From NCBI GenBank assembly GCA_015179025.1, contig WHUX01000288.1, forward strand, positions 1-57,562: a stretch of 57,562 nt of DNA, in the 5' to 3' direction. A program made the position numbers and the translations under genes. The stretch comes from Terfezia claveryi. Lineage: Eukaryota > Ascomycota > Pezizomycetes > Pezizales > Pezizaceae. The notes below the pieces were generated by a model that worked only from the letters and a program-made list of their open reading frames with translations, was not told the DNA's origin and searched no databases. Position 1 is the stretch's first letter; every line of letters begins with the position of its first letter. Positions 21,009-31,330 of this stretch are shown here, piece after piece.

Positions 21009-21625
21009 ACTTTTAAAAATAAAAATAAAAATGCAGAATTATGCTTGACGGAACCAACGATATTTATTATAGTGCAAAGGAGCTATGGAATAAATGACAT
21101 TAACTTATCGCAAAATTATTTTTTTTGTAATTTTCCATCGGCAACACAAATTCCAAACCAAGATTAGCTTGGAACTTCATATCATAACTGCAGCTAGCAG
21201 CCTTGAACGGCTTTATCTACGATCGCGGTCGCCCCTCTTCTTGTTGCCCCGCGAGCCCTTAACTGTGCTAGTAGGTGGTACAGTGATGCCTTCATCTTCA
21301 CTGACATTAAGCACGGTCTTAGCAAGCGATCCCAATTCCATTCCAGTATCCCCCTCTTCGTCCTCACGAATCCTGTGGTATTGCTCCTTATACTGCGGTA
21401 TGTCCTCAAACATGCACTCTGCCTGGTCGCCAAACTTCTCTCTTTTAAATTCCCTATTCCACTTTGCCTGGGCTCCCCGGTGTCGTTGGTTATTGGCCCA
21501 CTGTTCTGAGTCCTGTCATATTTGCAAATCATATACAACTACTGGTTTAGGCTGCTGGATAGAAATAATTACCTCTTGGGATTGGTAGATTGTAACACAT
21601 GTTGCTTATTGCAGTGCAAAGCACC
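21009..21625. other. No supported gene
   Basis: Short open frames at 21094-21588 (+) and 21194-21538 (-) overlap and show no recognisable domain. The right edge is the target of the LINE insertion at 21639. Confidence 0.35.
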
Positions 21626-21637
21626 AACACTTTCTCA

Positions 21638-21669
<32 letters not shown>

Positions 21670-22157
21670 TACTCAGTACTCTTATGCGGCCCCGATGGGG
21701 GGGGGGCCATGAAGAGCCACCCGGAAACCCAGGTGGATTCAGAACAAGGCAAGTTAATCTGCCAGGTCCATCGCTAAATACAATAGAACAAATACATGGA
21801 TTCAGTATAACAAATGAAAATCGTGACGCGGGGTCTCCCATGCTGTCATTAACCGCCACTGACGGATGAGCCCGAGAGCCCTGACTGAAGCCCCGAATCC
21901 GAGAGCCCTGACTGAAGCCCCCGAATCCGAGAGCCCTGACTGAAGCCCCGAATAACGCCTCCCGCTGCGTCCCGTCTCATCCCTACGTGAAAGTCCTATA
22001 CAAGAAATGAAAGAAAGCCTCCGTAGCCTCCCATGTCTCATCCCCCTCCTTTCGCCAGTCTGGCTTATCCAGTTCTTCCCAGCTCCTCCTTTCCCGGAGG
22101 AGGTCGTTCCTTTGTTGAGCGAAGCGGGGGCAGTTGAAGGTGAGAACACTTTCTCAT
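21626..22157 (-). mobile_element. 506-bp 5'-truncated Tad-like LINE with perfect 13-bp TSD
   Basis: AACACTTTCTCAT at 21626-21638 and 22145-22157 flanks 506 bp. On the minus strand the insert begins inside the C-terminal zinc region of LINE ORF2: CPRFAQQRNDLLRERRSWE, then AFFHFLYRTFT and stop, near 22133-21990, as in the post-RNase H end of Tad/I elements. The 3' UTR holds a triple 27-28 bp repeat (21872-21953), the C/G hairpin, GAGTACTGAGTATTTTT and a long A tail (T run at 21639-21664). This copy identifies the scattered tails as LINE 3' ends. It is inserted within an older tail of the same family. Confidence 0.85.
21872..21953. repeat. Three tandem 27-28 bp units in LINE 3' UTR
   Basis: CCGAGAGCCCTGACTGAAGC plus CCCGAAT is repeated three times with lengths 27, 28 and 27, differing only by one C in the middle copy. 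The copy at 8600-8805 retains a single diverged unit, so the tandem expansion is copy-specific. Confidence 0.85.
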
Positions 22158-22213
22158 GGATCCACGTAGGGTCCGCATAGCAGTAATGAGTATTTAAAAA
22201 AAAAAAAAAAAAG
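22158..22213 (+). mobile_element. Older LINE tail split by the 506-bp LINE
   Basis: GGATCCACGTAGGGTCCGCA, then TAGCAGTAATGAGTATTT and an A run matches the shared LINE 3' end on the plus strand. The 13-bp duplication of the younger, opposite-strand LINE immediately precedes it, so its upstream part lies left of 21626. Confidence 0.6.
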
Positions 22214-22549
22214 AAAATTGCAAGCAGACCGAGCGTTTATTGAATTGCAGATGGAAGACAAATCATTATTCCCACTTATTCTAGAAAGAAAAGATAGAGA
22301 CATTATTCTGCCGTGGATATTGACCAGCACAACACCTTTACAACTCCTAATCCCCACCCACTATACTTTGTTTGAGAATCTTAAATTCCTAGAGGTGCCG
22401 GCTACTATTCTCAAATCGCTCCTAAATCAAAAACCACACGCAAAGAAACTTCCCATATCACTATGCAAATCCTTTAAGAATATACATAAGGAGAAACAAG
22501 TTATGGCAAAGAGTTACCACTCACTCCAAAAAAACCTCAATACCATTAG
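22214..22549 (+). pseudogene. Unidentified coding remnant truncated by solo LTR
   Basis: An open frame from 22218 encodes about 110 residues with protein-like composition (FIELQMEDKSLFPLILERKD near its start; LNQKPHAKKLPISL further on) before running into the LTR at 22550. I do not recognise the family. Its 5' end is lost at the LINE poly(A). It could be the displaced end of a gene or transposon ORF. Confidence 0.4.
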
Positions 22550-22981
22550 TGTCACGAGGCGTCAGGGGAACAAGGCGGCTAAGGGGTATGGGGTAAGGCA
22601 AGGGCAAGGGGCAACTTGGGTGGACACGGGGCGGTGGTTGGATAGAGATCCAACAAGAGTGCCGGCACTCGAAGATATATATACAGGGTGGCCCCGAGGG
22701 CCAAGGCCGACACTAAGGCCGACACCTTAGTGCTTGACAACAAGATAGCGGAAGGTAACAATGGCAATAACGAAGACAACAGTAATAACGAGGTCGACAC
22801 TCGAACAAGGTTGTTCGGGTGTCAGAGAACAATAACAATAAGAACAACAACAACAAGGTCGACACCCGGACAAGGTTGTTCGGGTGTCAAGGAAGAACGA
22901 ACCTAGGGTTGTGACAGTGGGAGTCCCCCACACACGCGTACCTAATCCCCCTTACGCGAGTGATGACTCAGGGTTGTGACA
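22550..22981 (-). repeat. Solo LTR (432 bp) with 5-bp TSD ATTAG
   Basis: The element starts TGTCACGAGG and ends GGGTTGTGACA, with TGTCAC/GTGACA inverted termini, and is flanked by ATTAG at 22545-22549 and 22982-22986. Read on the minus strand it begins TGTCACAACC, as do the LTRs of the young gypsy at 40690-46944, and both carry a TATATATA box. It therefore belongs to a related gypsy family. The right TSD overlaps the stop codon of the neighbouring CRN-type gene. Confidence 0.9.
22796..22888. repeat. Two 28-bp near-perfect palindromes inside the LTR
   Basis: GACAC(T/C)CG-ACAAGGTTGTTCGGGTGTC-type inverted sequences occur at 22796-22823 and 22861-22888. Each can fold with 13-bp arms and a 2-nt loop; the two copies are 65 bp apart and separated by an AAC/AAT-rich stretch. 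Confidence 0.8.
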
Positions 22982-22982
22982 A

Positions 22983-25203
22983 TTAGAAAGCTGAATAGTC
23001 TAATTTCAATACCCATTGTTCCACTTTCTCTGTAATCCAAGGAGGAATCCTCTGGTGCTTCTGTCCTGCTGAATTGAGATAACTTTGTGGGTTGACAAAT
23101 CGTGGATATACGTCTGCTGGAACAACAAAGTAGAAGCGAATTTTCCCCATTAACTTTCCTGAAAGGTTCTCTAATCCGTTCACCTTGATGCTATGCTGTC
23201 TGCCAACAGTAATCTGGAAAAGTGAATCATGTTCTGCTACCCCATAAATGCACAAGGAGTCGATCGTCTCGAATGTTCGGCTGCGTGGGCGGGAATAAAA
23301 CCCAGGCTTGATCTCGTCCACACTATAAAAGCTTTGTTGTACAAGCTTCGGAAGCACTATAGTTTCCTCAGTTAGATCTCCAAGGCGTCGAACCTGGAAC
23401 TTTCCTCCCCTTGTCAGTATCCGATGTGCAATTGCCTCAAAGATATATCCCCTTGTAGATGCATATACACTATCTTCTTCGGTATCCAAGATGTACTTGG
23501 TAATCATTTTTGGCATATTACGCTCGTAGTATGAGACGACGATATTTTCGATGTAGAGGGAGGCGAATTTAACTCGGAAGTCCTCGTATTTCCCTTCGGG
23601 TGTTACAGTCATGTGCAACACTGTCCCGCTGATACTAGTAGAATTATAACGGTTGGTGCCGATCCACTTCATGCATGCATCAATATCTACAGCCTGGCAG
23701 TTGTTGTATAAGTCTTCCTGATAAAAGCTGTTTGTCTTCTCCAGGGTTGATCGCGGAACCCCACCCCATTTGCTAAAATATCCCCTCCAGTCTGATTCGG
23801 TTATAGACGGGAAGCGCAACTTCCATAACTGCTCCAACTCCAGCTCATCCCAAATAGGCATGCCCAACTTATAGACATTTGGCGCCTTTGCTAGTTCTTT
23901 GTAGCGGTCTCGTTTTGGAGAAGTCACCAGGACAAATCGCCTAGCTCTGCCCGCTATGGGCTCTATAGCATCAGCAATATAAAACGTGTTACAGTGCATG
24001 AAGTTGGTGATAAATGCTCCCTCGCCATACGAATTTACAGAAATGATGCTGTGACCAGATTGCTGATAATTGATGCCACCGTCTGCAAACAAAATCACTC
24101 GCACAGCGTTGTCTTGCCATTCGATGTTATGGTCTGGGAATTCGAGTGCTAAGCGATATATCAGATAAAAGCCGAAGAATGATTTTCCGATACCTAACAT
24201 GTTTTAGTGAACATGTTTTAGTAGCTGAACAAAGGGCCACTACCTGGTGTACCAGTTATTATGTAAGACCTTTTGTTTGGCATGCCCGTGGAAATGGCAG
24301 TATCATTCCAGGCAATAATATTAAATAGATGCGTGTACGCATCCCTCACAAATATCGTCGACCCAAACACTTCGGAGCCTAGGATGTCCACCGGGAATTC
24401 AAGTGTCTCTAGACCCCCAACCTCCATTTCCCGCAAAGATTTCCACCAGCTCCAGCAACGGAAGGAATTGTCATCCTCGGGAGGTCGCTGGCGGAGGGGG
24501 CCTAGGGTTAAAACTAGGATTCGTTAGTTTGGAGGTATCGTAGAGGGAGGGAAACCTGCTTACCAGGAACCTTGATGAGTTGCTGGTGTGGGTGGGGTAC
24601 TGTGAGAGTATCCGATAGTTCAAAGCCCCGGCGATGTGATGGACGATCTTCCCCTTGAGAAAATACTTTTTAACATGCGACATTCAAATACGAAACCGAG
24701 ACTGTAGCGAAACGGAAGAACACGTACACTTCTGCGTTGCTTTTACGACAGCTTGAAGAATATCAGCACAAGATATTGGTTGTGGAGGGGTAAGTTGACA
24801 TACCTTGTGGTTGTTTCAACGCATTGATGAGAAGCTCGATAGAGCCCGCTGTACCCGGAGGCAACCCATAAGTTGTTATAAGCTTTTCCTCGGTCAGTAG
24901 CAGGAGTACACGACCAGAGACCCTTCCTTCGTAGAGCCGGATAATATCTTCATCCTCAAGGTCATATTCTTCCTTGTTTGCTTCGAGAAATTTTTTTACA
25001 TCCTCCCGTTTCCACTTCCGGGGATTGAGTTGATTAAGCTCGGGTGGGATGGTGGCAGTGTCAGTATCAGGCACGTCAAGAGTGTGAGAGGTGCTGGTGG
25101 TGAGATTTACTGGGGTTGAATCTGCTGGAATGTAATTCAGTGGGAGGAACGTTCCGGGGTTCCCAGGGGTTTCCCCTGCTTTGCTCTTGCTGCTGGAGGA
25201 CAT
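22983..25203 (-). CDS. CRN-type modular protein: SAM-like, P-loop NTPase and PD-(D/E)XK-like nuclease
   Basis: Exon 1 (25203-24804) encodes a disordered start and a SAM-like domain (RKWKREDVKKFLEANKEEYD ... GLPPGTAGSIELLINALK). A donor GTATGT at 24803 opens a probable 52-bp intron. The middle region (about 24690-24560) is open but no splice combination I tried keeps one frame throughout. A linker from about 24480 leads to IITGTPG, interrupted by a clear 50-bp intron (24243-24194); splicing forms the Walker A motif GTPGIGKS. The last exon (24193-22983) has a Walker B-like FYIADAIEP, FVLVTSPKRDR, the GYIFEAIAH segment and a late D...FQITVGRQHS pattern like the restriction-type nuclease of CRN/RHS proteins. 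The ubiquitin-like header is absent. Role as secreted or intracellular effector is inferred from the family. Either a real gene with an unrecognised exon or a one-base pseudogene. Confidence 0.65.
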
Positions 25204-25372
25204 TCTGGGCAGTTTTCTATGGCTTTTGCGTTTTGCGGGGAAAGAAGAACGTGGAGAAATGAGTTTGGGGAGATGGGAGTTTTGAGAGTTGACAATAGCT
25301 TTCGGTTGTACATACTTAACAAAACGTACAGTACTTAGGTAAGCTCTCCTAGTACGGTAGGCGACTAGTGTA

Positions 25373-25579
25373 ATGTACGTTTCAAAGTCACTGATAAAGG
25401 ATCGCTCTCTTACATGCTTGGAATTGAATTCAGATATTCCAATACATCAGTTCATCTTGCACAACCACTGTAAATCGAGCAACTTCTCACTCAACCTTGC
25501 TGATCTAATGACCAAAGGATTGAAGGCTGAAGCACAACGACATCTCACCGACCTTATGGGTGCACTGTTCAAGAGAGAG
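25373..25579 (+). pseudogene. Ty1/copia RNase H C-terminal remnant
   Basis: The stretch NSDIPIHQFILHN ... NLADLMTKGLKAEAQRHLTD matches the end of copia RNase H and the LADxxTKxL motif. It ends at the start of a short LTR. The upstream part of the element is missing. Confidence 0.75.
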
Positions 25580-25801
25580 TGTCAGAATAATGCCCATTAG
25601 AGACGTTTCGCACCCTGGTCTGGCGGATGGTATCCACATGTGAGCAGCAGGGATATGGGACCAGGGTGCTGGGCAAAAAATATGCTCTCGATGTCATACT
25701 TTTTGCCCGGCGGACATTGCTAGTTACACGCTAAAAACAACAACAAATGGCAGAATGTAGTTAAGCGAAAATTTTTCTTACTCTAAACAACCACTCTGAC
25801 A
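25580..25801 (+). repeat. 222-bp copia LTR
   Basis: A purine-rich AAGAGAGAG precedes TGTCAGAATAATG at 25580, and the segment ends CACTCTGACA at 25801, giving TGTCAGA/TCTGACA inverted termini. It directly follows the copia RNase H end, as a 3' LTR should. No 5' LTR is present. Confidence 0.6.
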
Positions 25802-25829
25802 ACCGGTCTGCATATACAATATCAGCAAA

Positions 25830-26645
25830 ATGTCTCCCACACCTGAATACTCTCAAGCTGAGAGATCTGCCAACTGCCATGGTCCCCTACACCATCCCCT
25901 TCCACTCAATCACCTGTGCAGCCATTGATACAACCACCTACTCAGCCAGTTAAACAGCTGCGAGTTCACTATATACCAGAGCTGAAGCTACACTTGATAC
26001 ATCTATGTATTAATAGTACTGAACAGTATTGTGAACTAAATGCTGGTGCATTTTTCGCAATATATTGCTGTTCTATTCTAGCAAAAGACTGGAAACAAAG
26101 CTAGTGACTTGAGAAAGAAGGTGTCTACTCTAATCACTGAGCGGGAAGCAGTAATTAGAGCATATAAGCTGCAATCAGGAGTTGCGGTTGCTTCACCTAC
26201 CGACTTAGATCAAGCACTTGATGAATGGATGGAGATTATAGAGCGTCGGAATGAAGAGCGGAAGGGACAGGAGGCTGATGATATTAAAAGAGAGAAAGCC
26301 ACATCTGAGATGAAAAGAGAGAATCTTTTGCATACTATTTCCAAGAAACATACATTCAATGCTGTAATGGATGCACGCAATATTATGGATCTTACATATG
26401 CTGGAGATGTGGTTGTTAAGAGGAGGCAAACTCGAGAAAACCTTCGGGAATCTACCAACAAAGCCGAATTTCATGAGAGTCTTCTACGTACAATGGATGA
26501 ATTTAAAACTGGGATTCTTTCAGCTTTAACAAACCACCCTCCGAACCTTCTTCCGAGGCACCACCAGCAATACCACTACCAGCAATACCACCACCAGCAA
26601 CTTCAGCGGAAGGTACTCAACTTCATTATCGACTTTCTCGACTAG
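25830..26645 (+). pseudogene. PIF/Harbinger Myb/SANT-like accessory ORF
   Basis: A frame with early stops (about 25920-26060) becomes open from 26109 to the TAG at 26643-26645. The first part, LIHLCINSTEQYCELNAGAFF (in another frame, about 25995-26060), resembles a Myb/SANT trihelix-like DNA-binding domain; the open part is a charged, helical segment ending in a Gln/His/Tyr repeat. It is convergent with a Harbinger transposase on the minus strand, matching the two-gene design of PIF/Harbinger elements. Assignment rests on this context and weak motif resemblance. Confidence 0.45.
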
Positions 26646-26737
26646 AAATTATCCTAGAGAAGCTTGTTAGTGAGATATCTAAAGGAAAGGAAAGGACTGA
26701 CTGAGATGAATAACATACTAGGTTGTTAAGTAAGTAC

Positions 26738-27290
26738 TCAATGATGGTGGACGTACTCTATTCTTAAAGCGCTCACTAATTTGATTCGTCCTCGTAGGCA
26801 TGTTTGACAGTTGTAACAGTTGTATAAGAGCACAGAAAGTATATAGCAGGTTGCCACACCTGATAATCCAATTCGTTGATTCCGCTTCCACCCTCCAAAC
26901 CCAAACTGATTTAATATGTTTGCAAATCCCCACTCAACGACTATCCGATAACTTGACATTGTGGCATTCATAGCTTCTTGTACTGGTGTTATTCCATTAT
27001 GTGCAGTTGCACGATATGGACCAATAATTCCGTATGCTGGCGCATATGCTGGATCACCATATAGGCAAAGGACCGGTAATTCAGAAAAGAGATTCCGCAA
27101 GTTCCTCTCAATACCAGACTCCTGCCACAATTTCCAATCACCTTTAGGGCCAATTCTGGTCCGTATAGACTACTAATCAATTATCCCATGATATCTTTTA
27201 TGCCCTGAATAATATTAATGTTCCATCAATAAATCCCCAAATCCCTAACTCTTGTAAGTCTATACGCCGATTCGACTTAAAGTCATGCGG
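26738..27290 (-). pseudogene. PIF/Harbinger transposase (DDE_4), C-terminal part
   Basis: From about 27230 the minus strand shows IWGFIDGT with the first catalytic Asp, then a frameshifted patch, then LYGDPAYAPAYGI with the second Asp (about 27065), and NATMSSYRIVVEWGFANILN with the catalytic Glu region (about 26930), ending at 26738-26740. The order and spacing are those of Harbinger transposases. The N-terminal part of the same gene lies at 31331-31700, separated by a LINE insertion. At least one frameshift near 27130-27180 makes it non-functional. Confidence 0.75.
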
Positions 27291-27449
27291 CGGCCCCGTT
27301 CCCTCATCTTTAAAGACTTGGTACGCCCACGGAACAACGGGCACAAACTGCGTATGCAAAACCTCCGCCACCACGCCTTCCTCCGGCCCTCCCCTAAAAG
27401 TTACCTCATCTTCTTCCGCCCCTCCTCCTTCTCACTTCCCAGATGACAT

Positions 27450-30400
27450 TCAGAGGTTAAGCCTAGCGAAGAAATCCTCCACCCGGTCTATCGTAACCTC
27501 CTTGTCTTCCTTCTTCACCTTCCGCATCCATATCTTCCTGTCGTCCGCCTGCTCCCATGTACTCCATCCTCTCCCAAGCCACTCACCCGCCGGACACGCG
27601 AGTGCCACATGCTTACCGGTCTCCAACTCCAGGCATACTGGGCATGTAGGATCCTCGTATGGGTCCAAGGTATATCTCCACCAGCCCAAACGGCCTTTCC
27701 CGGTCCGGCACTGTGTGTAGTTATACAGTGCCTTCCGCCCCCATTTAATCACTCTTCCCTTTCCAGACCCCTCTACCTCTCTCTCCGCCTTCCTCTTCCT
27801 CTTCCACGCCTGTTTAAGCCCCCCCTCTGTAACCAGGGTGGTTCTGACCGGCTTATCTGCTCCCCTCTTTGCCCTCCGATCCGCCTTCTCATTCCCAAAG
27901 ATCCCGACGTGTGCCTTCACCCAACCCAGGGTTACTGCATTCGGTCCTAACCTCTCTTGTCTTTCCCTGATCCCCTCGACCACCTGCTTTAGGTGCTTTG
28001 TTCTCGCTGTCCCCCTTCTTCCAGCCGCCTTTACCGCTACGATCGCCGCCTGGGAGTCTGACAGGATAATAACCTTCTTGTCTCCTGGTTCCCCCCTTAG
28101 CGCTCCAAGCATTCCTCCAACTTCCTCATCCCATACCGTTGCCACCTTTCCGATCCCCATGCACCCGCTCCTTTCTAGCTCGGGGTTCCACCACCCCCCT
28201 CCTACCCTTCCAACCTCGCTCATACTACCGTCCGTGAAAACTGTAGAGTGATCCACTCCCGCTTCGTAGATCTTCCTCTGCCACACTTCCTTGCCATCCC
28301 TTTCCGAAAGATCCAACCTCAGTTCTAGGACCTCTATCTTCTCGACCGAACCTCCGAAACTCAGTTTTACCCTCCCATTCCCTGCAACATCCTCCACTCT
28401 CTTTCTCAGAATGGTCACTGCCGTCATGACTCCTCCCTCTTCTTGTTCCAATAAGTCCCTACAGGCTAAAGGGTCCCTTAGGATTTTTCCCATCAGCCTA
28501 GCCTGTCCTGCGTCCATCGCCATTCTGGGGCTCTCTACCCCTGCAATCCTGCTAACTAACTCCATCTTCGAACCCCTCGTTGCTCCCGTGGCCTTACATA
28601 GAGCCTGGTATTGGAGTCTATTAAACTCCTTCTCCCAGTCCCTCTGCCCTTGCCATCCTAATTCTGCTCCCCACAAGGCAATTGCCCTGATCATCCCCGT
28701 ATATAGCCCCCTCCAGCTCGTGGGGCTAATACCCCACTGAGTATTCCCAATACTATTACACCTTCCTAACATCATCCTTGCCTTCTAGATCCTAGACTTC
28801 CAGTGTTCTTGGAATGTTAAGCTTTCATCCATAATGATCCCTAGTCACTTTACCAACTTCACGTCCTTATTCTACCGCCTCCTCTTCTTCCTCAGCACCA
28901 GCTTCTCGTGTTTCGACTTTTCTAGCAGCAGCCTCCATCTCGCTGCCACCCGATTGACGATCTAGTCCACCTCCTCCAAAAGCTCCTCCATGTTCACCGT
29001 CTTCGCTTCTACCTCATCTTATATACACAACCCTGCGTGGATGTCATCCACGTAGGACAGCAATTCAACCTCCGCCACCGTGTACTCTTTGATCTCCCTC
29101 TCCATTTCGGCCAGAATCGGAGCCATCCATATCAAGAAGATTACTGGTGACAGTGGTGAACCTTGTGGCGCTCTCATATTTGTCTTTTCATGGCCTCTAA
29201 CTTTCCCATCCCATTCGATCTCAAACTCCCTCAATCTGAAAAAGTTTCTCACGTATAGGATCCACTTCCTCCCCTCCTCTGACTTTTCTAACTGCCATAC
29301 CACATCCTTTTCCCTCACGTTCTGAAACCCCCCCTTTACATCCCAAAAAGCCCACCCAACTGCGCCCCGACTCCTCATACATCTCTGTGCTCTCGTTATT
29401 ACCCGTAGAGCTACCTCCGTAGCACTCCTTCCTTTTACCGATCCAAATCTCCCCCAGCTTTCCAATACAGTTGATTAGGTTGATCGGTCTCCAACCTTTG
29501 GTAGTCTTATGGTTCTTTCCCAGTTTTGGGATCATCACCACTTTGCTCTGCTGCCACTCCTTCGGAATTCTTCCCTGACGTAGGTTCTCCACCACCTCTT
29601 CCATAAGCTTGGTCCCCAGTGGGGTCTTTAGAATGACCTTAATGAACTGATAGCTGATACCGTCTGGTCCTGGTGCTGAGGAGTTACTAGTCCTTGATAG
29701 TGCCTCTCTTACCCACCTCTCTAACTCTCTCCCACTTGCAGCCCCTTCTTCTGAGTCCCCTTGCTTCTCTGCTTCCTCCTTGGTTTCTCATCTCCTATCC
29801 TCCTCCCACCCGAAATGATCTCTGACCAGCCCCTCGACTTTGCTTTCATCTGACTCTAGATTCTTGCCCTCCATGTCTACTAGCCTTCCCATTGCCCCAT
29901 TTAATCTCCAGGGATCCTTAGCCCACTTTGTGACTTCCCAAGGATCCTTCTTCCCGTTTTCCTCACAGAACCTCTGCCAACATTCACTCTTCTTCTTCTA
30001 CACTATCCTTCTCATCTTAGCCTGCTCTGCCTTCCACCTCTTGACTCTCGCTTCCTGTGATAGCCCTTCTTCCTTATCCTTCCTACTCTTTCTTACTGCC
30101 TTGAGTTGAGCCGATAGCTCCTCGTTCTACCACAGCTTCGATCTTCCCGAAATCCATAACAACTTTTTGACTTGATCTCTTATCGACTTCAACTTTGTAT
30201 AAGCTGAGTTTCCAGGCAGGTTCTCATACCAGCTCTATCTATTTTCTCATTCATATTCATCACGATATCTACCAAGCCATCCAACTTATCCCAATCTATC
30301 GCAGTTCTCCTCTGTTCCTCCTCCTGCTTTTTCCATTCGAATTCTTGCCAGATAGCCCAGTGGTCTGAAGTGAGTTTCACCTTGTGTGTCTCGGGGGAAA

Positions 30401-30958
30401 TGTTATCTTTAACGAAAGCTAGGTCAATTCTACTAGCCTCATAGTCCCCATTCCTGATTCTTTCCCAAGTTGCCCCATATCCCTCTGCTAGCTTCAACCC
30501 TGCTGCTGTAAACTTTTCTTCTAGCACCCGTCCTGCCATATCCTCTTTCCCGTCCAAACTCCAAATGCTATGGTGCGCGTTCCAATCTCCAACCGCCATA
30601 CCCTTGCCTTCCCCAATTATGTCAACCACTCTACCGATAAACCTTTCAGTTTTTTCTCTGGTGGTGCCTCCTTTCCTATAGACTCCCGCGATTTTACTAT
30701 CTCCAATCTCCACAACTACCAACTGATCTTCGTCTACCACCACATTGACCTCCACTTCCTTGCTCCAGTACACCATCACCCTTTTCCCCCTTCTGACTGA
30801 TAATCCTAGCTTATATGTTGGATGCATCTGTGTGTCCAGGAGGTCTCCCCGAGGAAAACAATATCAATCCTCTCCCCCTTGGCCCACTCCAGCAGAACGT
30901 GTGTATTTTGATGGGACCCGCACACGTTCTGGTATGCCACTCTGAGCTTACCACTCAT
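27450..30958 (-). pseudogene. LINE ORF2: endonuclease, reverse transcriptase, RNase H
   Basis: ORF2 begins ATG 30958 (MSGKLRVAYQNVCG), shifts frame near 30825, then shows endonuclease motifs VGDWNAHHSIW and TSDHWAIW (30560-30360). RT signatures are SAPGPDG (about 29670), APQGSPLSPV (about 29170) and SYVDDIHAG (about 29040). After further stops, 28775-27450 is open with RNase H motifs VFTDGSM, ILSDSQAA and WVKAHVGIFGNEKADRR, and the terminal CPVCLELETGKHVALACP. Stops near 30189, 30145 and 29790 and at least two frameshifts inactivate it, but most of the protein remains readable, suggesting a moderately recent insertion. Confidence 0.85.
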
Positions 30959-31301
30959 TGACCTTCGAGGTCAACGAGGGGCCAGCTTCTGCTCTCCAAC
31001 CATCATCTGCCTTTCCCTTTCCCTTCCCGCTGTCCTTTGGAGTAAGGATCACATCCCAATCACTTCGGATCAAGCTCTCATCTAACCTCCATTCCCCCCT
31101 CTGGATCCTGGGACTCAATGTCTCCTGACTCTCCTTCCCTGTCTTGACCTCCTCGATCCTAACCTTCTTGGTTTCCGAACGAGCGAACTGTCCCCCTTGT
31201 CTCTTCTGCATCACACCCCGAATACCCTTATATCTTTCTCTAACCACTGGAGTGCACTCCGCCTTCCTATGACCCCATCCCCAGCATGCATAACACTGCA
31301 C
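30948..31301 (-). pseudogene. LINE ORF1 (Gag-like) C-terminal part with CCHC knuckle
   Basis: The frame contains CYACWGWGHRKAEC, a CCHC zinc knuckle of the C-x2-C-x4-H-x4-C type, followed by a charged tail ending at TAA 30948-30950. Upstream sequence is missing because of 5' truncation. Its final codons overlap the ORF2 start by 11 nt. Confidence 0.8.
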
Positions 31302-31330
31302 CGTCGACCACTGACTTCTAGCCCCTGCGC

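Larger units (their letters stand above)
27291..31330 (-). mobile_element. Tad1-like LINE, 5'-truncated in ORF1, inserted in Harbinger
   Basis: On the minus strand the order is ORF1 C-terminal zinc knuckle, ORF2 with APE endonuclease, reverse transcriptase with YVDD, RNase H and a terminal Cys/His motif, then a 3' UTR ending near GGGGCCGCCGCATGAC. This is the Tad-clade LINE plan. Both flanks are Harbinger transposase in the same orientation, so insertion was into that gene. No target duplication could be identified with certainty. This family's 3' end differs from that of the LINE with scattered tails, though both end in a GGGGCCGCAT-like string. Confidence 0.85.

Noticed and set aside
22218..22730. 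A 170-residue continuous protein
   Set aside because: The last third is LTR sequence beginning at 22550; only the first part can be older coding DNA.
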